Part shown: positions 34,629 through 45,730 of the stretch, piece after piece
Position numbering within the stretch: position 1 is the first letter of the stretch
How the letters are laid out: every line of letters starts with the position of its first letter
DNA from: Allium sativum
Taxonomy: Eukaryota > Streptophyta > Magnoliopsida > Asparagales > Amaryllidaceae
Assembly: GCA_030737875.1 (NCBI GenBank)
Contig: CM060926.1
Coordinates: forward strand, 315,368,922 to 315,432,921
Direction: 5' to 3'
DNA: 64,000 nucleotides
The notes under the pieces: generated by a model
Database searches by the model: none
The model's input: the letters and a program-made list of their open reading frames with translations, nothing else
Told to the model about the DNA's origin: nothing
Made by a program: the position numbers and the translations under genes

Positions 34629-36086
34629 ATGGTGAATCCTTGTTGTCAGTCGAAAGAGAGTCAGTCCAGTTCATCTCCAACTATTTTCACTGGAACGGAT
34701 TTTTTAAACTGGAAATCCAGAATAGAATTTTATTTAAAATCTGTTAATATTAAATGTTGGGATGTTGTTATCAATGGGTACGATATGGTAGATAAAGTTT
34801 TTAATTCTCGTGCTACACATATTCTTTATTCTCATCTTGATGATAATCAATACAGTCTGATTTCCCATTATTTAACTGCGCAGGAAATTTGGACAGCTCT
34901 TAATACGAAGTATGGTCAAATTGACAACTCCAGCTCAAAACCCCAGATTGTCAATTCAGACTCAGAATTCTGTTTAATAGGATTTACAAATGAGAATTCA
35001 GATGGATCAGATGATGGAGAATCAACGGTTACTGAAATTGAAAATTTCTCATACGAAGATTTGGTTTATATGTGTGTTGATTTAACTAAATCTGTTGATA
35101 AACTCAAATCTAAAAACAATACTCTAAAATCTAGGAATTCTGAGTTGAACAGCAAAATTGATGATTTGGAATCACGGCTTGAATATTTTAAAAACCTTTC
35201 AGATTCAGATTGTAAAAATTGTTTGAAATCGAAAACCAATCTTGTTCATCTCAATAAAAATATTCAAAAGTTTGAAGATGAAATTTTGGTCTTAAAAGCA
35301 AACAAGATTGAGTTATCAAATTTGAACAATCATCTGCAAAAGGAATTTGAAATTTTTAAAACTAATATTCATTCCAAACTTGAAATTGCAGAAAAGGAAA
35401 ATCTGTTGAAATCGAATTCGATTTTGAAAGAACTTGAAAACGAGATTGAAAATTTCAAGAAATTTGAGTCTGAAAGTCGAAAACATTTTGAGGCTGAGAT
35501 TGTTGAATCCCAAACCAAAATAAAGTTACTCAAAGATGAAAATTTGGTTTTGAAATCTGATTTTAAAAGATGTGAGATCACTAAAAATCGTTGTTCAGAT
35601 TTATTGAAAGAAAATGGTAATCTTAAAACTGAAATTCAACAACTTGAAACAATCTTGTCTAATTTTTCAAACGGTGAAAAATCTTTGAATATGTTGTTGA
35701 AAAACCAATTTTCTGTTCAAAATAAACATGGACTTGGGTTTGAGAAAAATAATGTTTTTGAAAGACGAATTACAAATGATTTGAAAAATTCTTCAAACAA
35801 TCTTGAAAAGAATCAATTTGAAAATTTGAACTCTTATAATTTCAAAGGTTTTTTGAGTCAAAATCAAAATGAGAAATTGTTTTATAATAATCCTTCTAAA
35901 CAATCCTGGATCCCAAAAGGAAATAAACCAAACTTCGTGAAATTCAAACAGATTTGGGTTGCTAAGGGTACAAAGGTTTATTCTGATGGTTTGTTATATA
36001 AACAGGTTTGGGTACCAAAACGAACAAATACAACTGTGAGTGGTTTTACTGCCTTTGTTAGACCACTCAATCCTCTAAACAGTTAG
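34629..36086 (+). CDS. Gag-like protein of the copia element, without zinc knuckle
   Basis: 485 residues from the first ATG after the PBS. The open frame extends further upstream, but only through the PBS, so I chose the ATG. Residues 18-100 (FTGTDFLNWKSRIEFYLKS ... AQEIWTALNTKYG) match the N-terminal copia Gag region. Residues about 140-350 are Lys/Glu/Leu-rich with heptad character, most likely a long coiled coil, as in Sirevirus Gag. The C-terminus carries three related motifs: QSWIPKG (425-431), QIWVAKG (441-447) and QVWVPKR (459-465). These resemble the linker normally found between the zinc knuckle and protease. No CCHC motif is present, and the frame ends at TAG instead of running into pol. 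It looks like an internal deletion joining gag to the pre-protease linker. It could still assemble with full-length Gag from a relative. Confidence 0.85.
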   Translation: MVNPCCQSKESQSSSSPTIFTGTDFLNWKSRIEFYLKSVNIKCWDVVINGYDMVDKVFNSRATHILYSHLDDNQYSLISHYLTAQEIWTALNTKYGQIDNSSSKPQIVNSDSEFCLIGFTNENSDGSDDGESTVTEIENFSYEDLVYMCVDLTKSVDKLKSKNNTLKSRNSELNSKIDDLESRLEYFKNLSDSDCKNCLKSKTNLVHLNKNIQKFEDEILVLKANKIELSNLNNHLQKEFEIFKTNIHSKLEIAEKENLLKSNSILKELENEIENFKKFESESRKHFEAEIVESQTKIKLLKDENLVLKSDFKRCEITKNRCSDLLKENGNLKTEIQQLETILSNFSNGEKSLNMLLKNQFSVQNKHGLGFEKNNVFERRITNDLKNSSNNLEKNQFENLNSYNFKGFLSQNQNEKLFYNNPSKQSWIPKGNKPNFVKFKQIWVAKGTKVYSDGLLYKQVWVPKRTNTTVSGFTAFVRPLNPLNS

Positions 36087-38842
36087 CTACCAAAGGAGGC
36101 TGAGGAACAACTGTGCTGAAAAGAGAAACTGATTCAAACTACTTCACATCATTGAATCATCTACTGTTCCTTAGCAAAGTCTGACGAGTTAGAGATCCAC
36201 AACGTTTTCTGTGAATCAGGTATGATCTCTGACCTCAACCTTGTAAATATTTTTTATTTTTTTTACTTCTTCTACCCCTTTCTATTTTATGTTCTTCTAT
36301 TTGTCTTTATTTGATTTGTCACTGCCATATCTTTGTTTATTCTGTGCTCCATTAACTTCCAATTGCAAAACTCATATTTATCTGGAAATTCATTTTATTT
36401 GTAGAAAACTCTCGTGTTTTAATTATTTCCAGATCTTGAATTTATTTGTGTAAATATCTGCAATTGTTTTGAAGTTTTTTTTTCTGATTTATGAATTCAT
36501 AACAGTGTTGATGTATTCTTGTCAAATCTTGAACACTGTTAATTAGAATTCTAAATTTTGAAGATCTGAAAATTTGATGAAGTTTCACACACCACTGCTG
36601 TTTTGAGTTTCTTCTGATTCATTTTAGAAAAGCTTGAAATATTACAGCACACCAATATTTATCAGTTGTGATAATTTCATTATTTTTCAGATTGGCTTGG
36701 ATATTTTGATTTGTATTGAATCTGTGATACATCTTGGAATTCATCTTATATTCATGATCATTTTACTTGGAATTTGTTTGTTTGAAATCAACTGAAATTC
36801 ATAATATTTTGAATTTCACACACTTCTTAAAATTAAAATTATCAATATTGTGTGACTGATTCATTATATCTCAAACTTTGACATCGATTCAATTGATTTC
36901 AAATAAACTATTGTTTAATTGTATAGATCATGAATATCTCTCATTTCTGATGTAAATGATTTGAAATAACTCTTCTGGTTGTCAGAAATATTTATGTAAA
37001 TTCTTTGAGAATTGGGATTTGAATGTCATTGGTATTTCATGAATATTTGACTTGAATACTAGTTTGTTTAAAATCATTTGAATTTATTGATTTATTGAAT
37101 CACACACATATTCTGAATCTAAAGTTTACAAACCGTGTGATTGATTCATTGAATCCGGATATCTTCACAATTCGTTCAAATGATTTAAAATAAACCATGT
37201 TTAATCCTGAATCATGAACAATTCTTTGACTGTTTGAAATATCTTTGGAACATCTCCTTGACAAGTCTGCTTTGAAAATGATTTTTCTGTGCTGCTCTAA
37301 TACTGTTTTTGAAAAATGTTTGTTTTGGAATCATGCTGCTCTGATTATAAGAAATTGATTTGTAAATATATTTTTTGGACTGCTTGATTTGATATCAAAG
37401 ATTTATCGTGTTCTGATAAATGAAATTTGTGTGCTTGAGTTGCTTGCTTTGTAATTAAGTCTTTTCTGTTGACTGAGGTACCATTGTTTGTCACCGGGGT
37501 GTCATTAAAATCCTTGAGAAAGTGAGAACATTTGGTATCAGAAGCGCCTTATATTTGTCACATCCATCTGTTCTGATTTTTCACTTTGTAGAGACACCAT
37601 GTGGTATCAGGATTGCTGCATATTTTTTGCTGTATATATGTATTTTTTTTCCTCTTGTCATGCATAGATCAGCATATTCCTCTTGTAATTGATTTTCAAT
37701 TTTAAAATTATTTATTGATTATTCTTTCAGAAATTGAAATCAATATCCAAATTAAACTGTATTTATAATTCATCAAAATTATAACCAGATTTAGAAATTG
37801 TGATGAATTGTGACTGCAATATATTTCACAACAAGAGGAAATTTTATTTGGATTTTTATGATGGTTGAATATTTATTATAATATCTTTGAACTGGCAATT
37901 AATTCACGACCATACTCATTATCTATCATCATTCTGCCATCCATGATAATTTTTTTGTGGAGAGTTAATATTTTTTTAAATAAATAAAAATTTTTTTTAA
38001 TAAACAGTGGAAATTTGTGATAAAAATGGAACTATACTATTTATTCAGAATTAGTGATATTTGAAAATTTTTCAATTATCCCGGTACAGTTTGTCATATT
38101 TCATAATATTATTAATTTAGAAATTCATTTCACATTCCATTTCTGTACCTACCACATTTCTATCATTCATATTGGTTGTATATACCGAGGAATTTTTTCT
38201 ATTTAAAGCTGAAAACGATAAATATTTAATACATAAGTGTGTCTCTAACCTCATTTAAAAATCCAAGCTCTGGTCATGTATGGTTATGAGACAACTTATA
38301 ATTTAAGCTGCGACTGACCTCATTTAAAAATCCAAGCTCTGGTTATGCATGGTCAGGGTGCTCTTAAATCAAAAGAAAAAGAAAAGAAAATAATTTGCAA
38401 TAAATAAATTTTTATGTGAAATTCTCCTTGGTGTATAATAACCAGCCTATCAATCCACGTTCTAATCTGTGAAATATGTTAAAATTTTATGACGTATTAT
38501 GTTTTGTTGACTGATAGCTACTGGGATTTGAAATTATCTGATTTTATCACTTAAGTTGAATTTATAATTATAGTCCAAATCCACCACTATGTTTTGTGCT
38601 TTATCTTTTATAAAATTCTTTTGAAAATATTTGGAAATCATTTTTTTTCTCCATTTTATATAAAATTCATCGTAAATCCGTCATTCTCTAAAATGTGAAA
38701 TATGCCACCTGTTCTCAGAATATTATGATTTTTGTTTGACTGATTGAGATTTATGATGATCGTTCTTCCTCTTAAGCTGATATAATATTTGTTAGTCACT
38801 ATTCATCTATATTTTAAAATCTGTATCCTTTTTGATGATAAC
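36087..38842 (+). other. Non-coding interior of the copia element
   Basis: About 2.75 kb, T-rich, with no credible open frame and no pol or envelope-like motif. Two diverged blocks about 285 bp apart (near 36810-36910 and 37095-37195) share 'cacacacttct/cacacacatattct' and 'gtgtga.tgattcatt'. A 28-bp piece ('cctcatttaaaaatccaagc' and onwards) occurs at 38247 and again 69 bp later. TGGTATCAG occurs twice (37533, 37602). Confidence 0.7.
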
Positions 38843-39065
38843 AAAAGGGGGAGAATGGATTAGATTTTGATTTATGAGTGAATATTTTATAAATATTTTT
38901 AATTTTGAAAATTTAATCATTCATACATTTTACTCATGCATAGTTATAGGGGGAGTTTCTGTTGTAGGGGGAGCATTTAAATTGGGGGAGTTCAAATATC
39001 CACGAACAAACACATTTATTATACTCAAAATCTTTTATTTGTTTGTCATCATCAAAAGGGGGAGA
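38843..39065 (+). other. Cluster of polypurine tracts before the 3' LTR
   Basis: GGGGGAG tracts at 38843-38855 (AAAAGGGGGAGAA), 38948-38955, 38966-38973, 38984-38990 and 39054-39065 (AAAAGGGGGAGA). The last sits 1 bp before the LTR and is the likely functional PPT. Multiple PPT-like tracts before the 3' LTR are a known Sirevirus trait. Confidence 0.85.
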
Positions 39066-39066
39066 T

Positions 39067-42000
39067 TGTTGTATATAACGGTGTTGTATACACAATTATA
39101 TGATTTTTGTTTGATGATAACAACCAAATATATTTTTATTATAAATGTGTTTGGTACTGTACTGTTAGATATATACATCACAGCAATGAATATAATATTT
39201 ATATTTAAATAAAATACGACTGTACAGAAATTCAAATATTAACACAGTATTTTATTTAAATAGAATATTTTATTTCAATATTCAAACAGTACAACTATTT
39301 GTAACTCCACTATTTATACATTCACAGAATGTTTGTACTTGTATAAACAGAATAAAATAGACAAGTTCGTTTGACAACAATAAAATGATATTTTATTTCA
39401 ATCAAACTTGTTTATTACAGACATCAGTACATTTCATATATACACAGCTCCTGTATACACAGACTCATACACTCATTGACACCACACACTGTCTTCTTGT
39501 CTTCAGCTTGTCAGTCCAGTCATCCCAGCTTACCTGTCACACATGAAACACACACACACAGTACACTGCAATAGAAATAAAACAGAATTCATGCAAATTT
39601 AAATTTTATTTTAAAAAAAAAAATTTTTGCCTCAGATTTCTGGTGTGTTTCTCATCATTTTTCATGACTTGATCTGAATTATAAAACCATCAATCTGTGT
39701 CTAGACAGCTTGTGATATTCACAGTGATACACTGTAAATACCACAAGGCAGACAACATATATATTTCAATGCAGGGACAGGGACAACTCGTCTGATGGCT
39801 GCATGTACACACGTGTATACACGTGTGCACTGCCTCGCCAAATTCAGAGTGCAACTGAGGAGTAGCCTCGTGGACCTTCTCAACTCAGTGCATATTTGAA
39901 AAACAACAAAGTCAACACAAACAAACATGATCAAAACCTCAAAGAAAGCGATCAATTTCAAAGTGTCAAAGCATGGAGTCGAGCCAAGCAAGCTAGAGTG
40001 CAAAAATGGTCGAGCTTGCATGAATCAACTCAAACCAGCCCAAGCAAGAAACAAAATCAGTGAAGAACTCAAATTCAATGGTGAATGAGCAATAACAGTT
40101 CAAAGCAGTCGAGTATATGAATGATACAGCATAGTGAAAACACTAACAAGGCAGTTCAAGTCAGACTGCAATATATATATGAATTTCAGCATGGTCGAGT
40201 TCAAGCATGAGGGATGTGGCATAAGCAAGCACAGCAAGTACAGTGGATGATTCAAGCAAGAATGCTCAAATTTGCGCAAGCATGGTCATGGTACAGCACA
40301 TGCTCGAGCAATGATCAATGCAAGTAAGACAATCATGGTAATTCAGTTTTTCACTCATCACAAGTGCAAGTCAGATTCAAAATGATGGTGCAGCCTAGTT
40401 GGCAAGACAGCATGGACTAGTGAAAATGCACAAGCCGAGACAGAAATCACAACATATATACTTGGCAAGTTTTGCAATCACTCAGCTAAACAAATTCATG
40501 AATGGTTTTGGTACAACAATTGTAAGTCTGGCAAGCAAGTGTACAATGGTTAAAAGGGTGACATGCATAAGGATGCAACAGGTTTAAATGCATAAGGGTG
40601 CAACAGGTATAAATGCAATATGGTGCATGCACAGATGCACACAGAACTAGACGAAAACTGGGTGTAACATGCAAGCAGAAAGACATGTATGAGTATAGGA
40701 GTACTACATACAAATGCAGGAAATTCAGGATCATTGGCAAGCCAAGTTTTTTTTTATTATTATTATCATTTTTTTTATGGCCACAGAAACCAATACTCAT
40801 TCCAGTTTTTTTTTTTTGTTTCCAGAAAATGATGAAGTACATTTGACTATACAGCAGTTATATGAATACATGGAATCAGCATGTATGTTACGAAAAGAAT
40901 TTCAAATGAAATTTCAAAGCATGTTTATAATCAAAGCAATCTGCATATTTTGAAAAACAGATAGTATTTTTTTTGGCAAAACAGTTTTTGCAATTCGGTT
41001 TTTCAGTTTTGAAAGGATGAACATTTTTTAAAATGATTTCAGAATTCCACATTTTCCAGAAACAGTTTTTAAGGCAAGTTTTAAAATTCATAAATACACA
41101 GATTTATTTTAGAGATCAGAATTCTTGTTTTTTTGGCAATAATCATTTTTGGCAATGAAATATTTTCTGTATTTCAAAATACTCAGAAATGGTTGGCAAG
41201 GGTTTAATTTGCAGAAAGTTAAATATGGAAAAAGTTCAACAATTATCCAGAATTGCCACAATTAATCAAGTCGATTTAACTTCAGTTTTTGAAAAAAAAT
41301 TGATTTCCTGTTCCATAAGCATGGCAAGAATCACGGCTACAACAATATCAATCAAGATTACAGGATTTTCGAATGAAATTCCAGGCAAGTACAACAACAA
41401 TTCCAGTCACAAATTCAATCACGCAGTCAAAAGGGAAAGTAGCCAAAATCAATTCAAGCCGAGAGTAAAAAAGGGGCAACACAAAATCAGGCCAAGACAT
41501 CAATTGAAATCAGAGCTCAATTAAAGGATTTCTAAATCCTATAAACACAACCATTCATCACTGGCAAGAATCTATCGAAACCAAGCAAATTAACCGAGCA
41601 ACCAAAGAATTAAAATCAGAAATCTTACCAAGTTTCGACCACTAGAAAATCCGATATCAGACGTGAAGATATCCATCGAAGAACTGAAGTTCATCAGAGA
41701 ACCAGAATTCATCTATCTGGAGCTATCGCAATCGAATTGGGGCAAAGACGAGAAACCCTAGAATCGTTTTTTTTGAGCAATTCTCAAATCAAAACACTGA
41801 AAGCATCCTTCGATTCAAGGCATCACTGAAACATAATCATCATCAGATCGATCTGGGTTTGGAGGATTTATCAGAAACCCTAGTTTCTAATCGCCGCCGC
41901 CATTATTGAGTTTTAGAACAAAAGAGGAATCGGGCAGAAGAATGAAGCAAGAAAAGAAAATGGGTCGGCCTAAGTTTTTAAACTAAAGGGCATATGTGTT

Positions 42001-42540
42001 TTAAATTAAAAGGGGATGACCCTTTTTAAAATTAACTCCTAGGGTTTTCTTTTTGGTTTATTCTTGTTTTGTTTTTTTTTGTTTTTTTTTTAATTTGTGT
42101 TGTTTATCTGTAAAAACAAACATACAGTTCCAGGTCTGTAAAACTCTAGGGGAGTTTCAGTTAGGAATTAACTGACAGTACTAGAATCTGTAAAATCTAG
42201 GAATACAGGTTACTGATTTGTAATCTGGGGAAAATCTGATTCAGGGGTTGAATCAGTCTAGGATTTTGAGCATAGGGTTAGAATAGGAGCAGGGGTTTGC
42301 GAGTGTACATGGTCTTGTATGCGGGAACTGTTCTATCACCTAGTAGAAATCTTAGAAATGCAGCAGTAGGCAGGGTTTTGCCGAAGCTGGGTATATCTTT
42401 GTGTGATTTATTTTCTGCATTTCTGTTTCTGCTATATTCTGTGATTAGTTTATTATTATTTATCTCGTTAAGTTTTTAATTCAGTTAAAAACTGTGAAAA
42501 ACCCTATTCACCCCCCCTTAGGGTTATTCTAGATCCAACA
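39067..42540 (+). mobile_element. 3' LTR of the copia element
   Basis: Nearly identical to 31117-34591. The palindrome is at 39808-39827 and the TATA box at 41540-41545. Visible differences include G/A at 40737, A/C at 41903 (gccattattgag), C/T at 41966 (gggtcggcc) and shorter poly-C and poly-T runs. Confidence 0.95.
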
Positions 42541-42545
42541 TGTAT
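42541..42545. repeat. Target site duplication TGTAT, right copy
   Basis: Directly follows the CCAACA end of the 3' LTR and equals 31112-31116. Confidence 0.93.
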
Positions 42546-43292
42546 CCCCTCTAGAGAACACTGATCAGAAAGTGGTCTCATACCTTATCATGTTGGAAAT
42601 CCAATCTCCGATAAGTGCCATGCGGTTTTTGATTATATATCGAATATGTAGAGCGTGACATGCAAGCTTCTGCTAGATGGTTATTTATTTGTGATTTGAT
42701 AGACACTATTATAATATCACTGGATTTTGATATATCAAAGATGATTTGGGTTATCGTAAGGTAAAAAACGTCCATGTTTTTGTGTGGTTCGGTCTTACTA
42801 TTATCCTTTTGTTTCAAAAAGGATTTCTAAAGCTAAGCAAGTTGTTTGTCATGTGAATTTATCACTGAAAATATTCCAGACTGATCTAGGTGAATTTTGC
42901 TTTGCTTCAAATGTGCTCGGGTCAGACCGAATATATTTCCAGGTTAGTTTTCGCGTGGAGCTTCAGAAAAGGAGTTGAATTTGAGACGTATTCCACGTAT
43001 TTATTAGTATTAATTCCATCGTGTGTGTTGTGTTGAGATATTTATACTCCGATTTTGTAATATATATATACAGTTCTTTTGTATAAAGGATTTGATATAT
43101 TATATTTTGTTTGTTCCGTTATGAGACTCTGATCTTCTTATTCATCTATTCTAATATTTCTTTCTTTCTCTTCTAACCCTCTAACTTCTTTCTATTAAAA
43201 ATCTATGATTCGATACTTGATTTTTGGGCAAGTGATAGCATGTGATGTATTATGATTGAAAATTCGAGCATCGAATTTTTTGGGTCATTACA
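42546..43292 (-). other. Unclassified stretch ending like an LTR
   Basis: No gene recognised; a 64-residue frame at 42784-42978 has no domain I know. The right edge reads gggtcattaca (43282-43292), on the minus strand TGTAATGACCC, which resembles the start of a Ty3/gypsy LTR. It also sits exactly where CACTA transposase sequence begins. It may be the outer part of a further LTR inserted into the CACTA element. The other end was not found. Confidence 0.35.
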
Positions 43293-44545
43293 GTAAATGC
43301 GAACATCTGTAGCATTTGAAGCCAGACATAGTAGAAGTACATATGTATAAATTTGGTTTTGTGTCAAATTATTACTTATGAGATCGTCATGTAGAATTTG
43401 TTCAACATACGTCTATTCCTATAGTGGTAGATGACGATAATACAATGATAAACGATAATACAATGATGAATCCGATAGAAAATATGGTGCAAGATGCAAC
43501 ACGATCAATGTTTCCTACCATTGATTAAGGAGACGATGAGATGAAAATACTGAAGAACCAACAACGGAAGCTAAAAAAATATGATTTATTGGATTCTACT
43601 AAGAGGCCGTTGTGGGATGGGTGCACAAGTGGAACCAAATTATCTGTAATCGCCGAATATATCACTATAAAATCAAAATTCGCACTTACAACAGTTGTAC
43701 AAACTGCCAAACGACACACCGTCCAATAATCTGATGTACGATAGTCATCATAAAATGAAAACACATATGTCTGCTTTTGAACTACTGTATCAGAAGATAG
43801 ATACATGTGTAAAAGGTTGCATGTTGTATTGAAAAAAAGATGCTCACCTTAGAAAATGCTAATTTTGCAACAAAGACAAATATAAACCAAGAAAAAAAGA
43901 AAGGAAGAAGAAGAAGACGACGACGATGAGGAGGATGCATAGTCAGATTGGATGTAATGGGTATGTACATATTTTGTGGATTTGGTAGTTACTATTTGGT
44001 TGTTAGATTCGTAGTGTTTTGGATTTTGTGGTACTTGAACGGGTTAGTAGTCAATTTGTATATATTATGATGGTATGTTATAATGGAATGCTATGGATTT
44101 GGTAGTGTTATGATGGAATGTTATGGATTTGGTTTATATTACGATTTGGTGTTATATTGGATTAGGTGTTTTTTATGATGGAATAATACTGATGATATTT
44201 GATATTTGATATTGGTGAACTGATTGTGGTTTGAGGGGAAGGAATCGCTGCATAGTGTAGCAAAAACTACCCAATTTGTGACGGCTTCCAGCGGTTTACA
44301 GGTCAAAATTTGCAACGGCTTATGACGGCTTTTATTTCAAATTTGCAATGAATTTTAACGGTTTCCCAGGAAACAAACAACCTACCACGTTCAATGCCAC
44401 GTGGAAAAAATTTCGTTGCAAGACGTTGCTAAATTGGCAATGGAGCTGCCGCATTTCCTATGGGCGACGAATTAAATTGCGACGGTTATTTGTGACAGCC
44501 GCTGATGCTTTTTTACCGTCGCAAATAACTGCGTTGTTTGTAGTG
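43293..44545 (+). mobile_element. Right-end fragment of a CACTA (En/Spm) transposon
   Basis: Ends with TTGTTTGTAGTG at 44545, whose complement starts CACTACAAACAACGC, a CACTA terminal inverted repeat. The last 300 bp hold repeated 'gacggc', 'aacggc' and 'gcgacggtt' motifs, including an inverted pair GCGACGGTTATTTG / ACCGTCGCAAATAAC, as expected of sub-terminal transposase binding sites. A transposase relic lies to the left. The left terminus is missing. Confidence 0.78.
43295..43729 (+). pseudogene. TNP2-type CACTA transposase, N-terminal relic
   Basis: One frame of 145 codons with three internal stops. It reads HLKPDIVEVHMYKFGFVSNYY then DRHVEFV, like the transposase-associated domain at the N-terminus of TNP2 proteins. 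It then reads IENMVQDATRSMFP, and LLDSTKRPLWDGCTSGTKLS followed by VIAEYITIKSKF, which corresponds to the family's conserved 'pLy-GC...KLS...' segment. Similarity is lost after about 43675, and the catalytic part is absent. Downstream, near 43900-43940, an acidic gaa/gac/gat run ends in a stop and could be the old C-terminus. The pattern is an internally deleted, dead copy. Confidence 0.7.
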
Positions 44546-44554
44546 TCTATATAT

Positions 44555-45350
44555 TGTTTGACGCTTTCAATGAATTAGAAAAACACAAATTTTGTAATAA
44601 ATTGCTGCAAGCATGTAGGTGTGTAATATGCAGGTCAAACACAGGGACGAAAATTAAATTTTATTATTTATATATTTCATGGGCGAGTTAGACGAATTAC
44701 GGAGGGTTTGATTAAAAATAATAAAACTTCAAACTAGAAATAATACAAAAAGCAAAAAAAAAAAAAAATAGGTTGAATCTAATCAAACGCTCAATCACTA
44801 ATAGTAAATTTAAATTGCAAAGACAACTTGTACTCTACCTAATCTAATTGAATAAACGACACAGGTTGCTTGAAAATAAAATGCAAAAATTAAAAGTGTA
44901 GATGAAAATTAGGATTATCGTTGAATCTAATCAGACGGTCAATCACTAATGAGAAAATAAATGTAATAGAAAACTATGCTCTACCATATCTAATTGAATA
45001 GACGACACAAATTTTCTAGATCCAAGCAGAGTATAGAGAAGAAAAGAAAACTCTCAATTCATGGATAAAAGTAAACAATGGGATTATATCAGTATTTATA
45101 TAGGATGTAGCCTCCTTTCTAGGTGAATATTGGGCCTCAGAAAAATATATAAAAAAATATTTTCTTTACAAAGCCAAAAGATATGATTGGATGAGATATT
45201 GCTTGGAGATCTTCCTCTTTGACATGTGCCAGCTGATTGGGCTTCCTTTTGGTAGCGATCTTATCAAATCTTCTACTTTATGGCAATTAAATATGAAAGA
45301 ATCTGTTTGATTTCTTTGAGACGAATATGCCAAACTCTCCAAATCTTTAT

Positions 45351-45384
<34 letters not shown>

Positions 45385-45706
45385 TAACACTAGTCCAAAT
45401 ATTCTTCAGAGCAAAGGAGCCGGTGTGTATATTCCTTTCTTCAGCAAAAAAAGGCTTGACAGGGATTAAACTCTGGTCCCTCTATCCAACTTTTCAGGCC
45501 TTTACCAATGTGCTACAGCTTCCTTTGTGATTGAAAACTTGTTGATATGGGAAAGAAGCCTTTTTCTTAACAATTGGCCTTTAATTGAATGAACGAGACA
45601 TCTATTGAACCTGTGAAAACACATGAAAAATACGCAAAGTAATATTTATTTATTTACAAAAGATAAGATATAAGAGCAAATAATAAACATATTTTTATGT
45701 TAATCA
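44555..45706 (-). mobile_element. 3' LTR of an Athila-like Ty3/gypsy element
   Basis: On the minus strand it begins TGATTAACATAAAAATATG at 45706 and ends GAAAGCGTCAAACA at 44555. A purine tract precedes it at 45707-45730. The same ending, GAAAGCGTCAAACA, borders the tRNA-Asp PBS near 55084. It contains an (AT)n run at 45357-45382. Homology with the other LTR is limited to the last 14-17 bp, so this pairing is tentative. Confidence 0.6.
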
Positions 45707-45730
45707 AATACCCCTACACTTATCTTTTAC
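45707..45730 (-). other. Polypurine tract, Athila-like element
   Basis: The minus strand reads AAAAGATAAGTGTAGGGGTATT before the LTR (in parts: AAAAGATAAGTG, TAGGGG). The 'cccctacactt...cgtcctcgag' pattern on the + strand is common at this point in Athila/Tat elements. Confidence 0.6.

Larger units (their letters stand above)
31117..42540 (+). mobile_element. Sirevirus-like non-autonomous Ty1/copia element (11.4 kb)
   Basis: A complete element: TSD TGTAT, 5' LTR 31117-34591, PBS, a Gag-like gene, about 3 kb of non-coding DNA, a cluster of polypurine tracts and 3' LTR 39067-42540. The two LTRs (3475 and 3474 bp) differ at only about ten substitutions plus homopolymer length changes, so the insertion is recent. 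No protease, integrase, RT or RNase H remains. The coiled-coil Gag, repeated PPT-like tracts and LTR palindrome point to the Sirevirus (SIRE/Maximus) lineage, though LTRs of 3.5 kb are longer than is usual there. Confidence 0.93.

Noticed and set aside
31117..42540. Two 3.47 kb near-identical blocks as a segmental gene duplication
   Set aside because: They are the two LTRs of one copia element: TG/CA ends, PBS, PPT and a 5-bp TSD all fit.
45440..45535. tRNA-like sequence (A-box/B-box resemblance) here and near 55140-55220
   Set aside because: Only short similarity to promoter boxes; I could not fold a cloverleaf with an acceptor stem. Perhaps old SINE or tRNA-derived sequence, but not callable.
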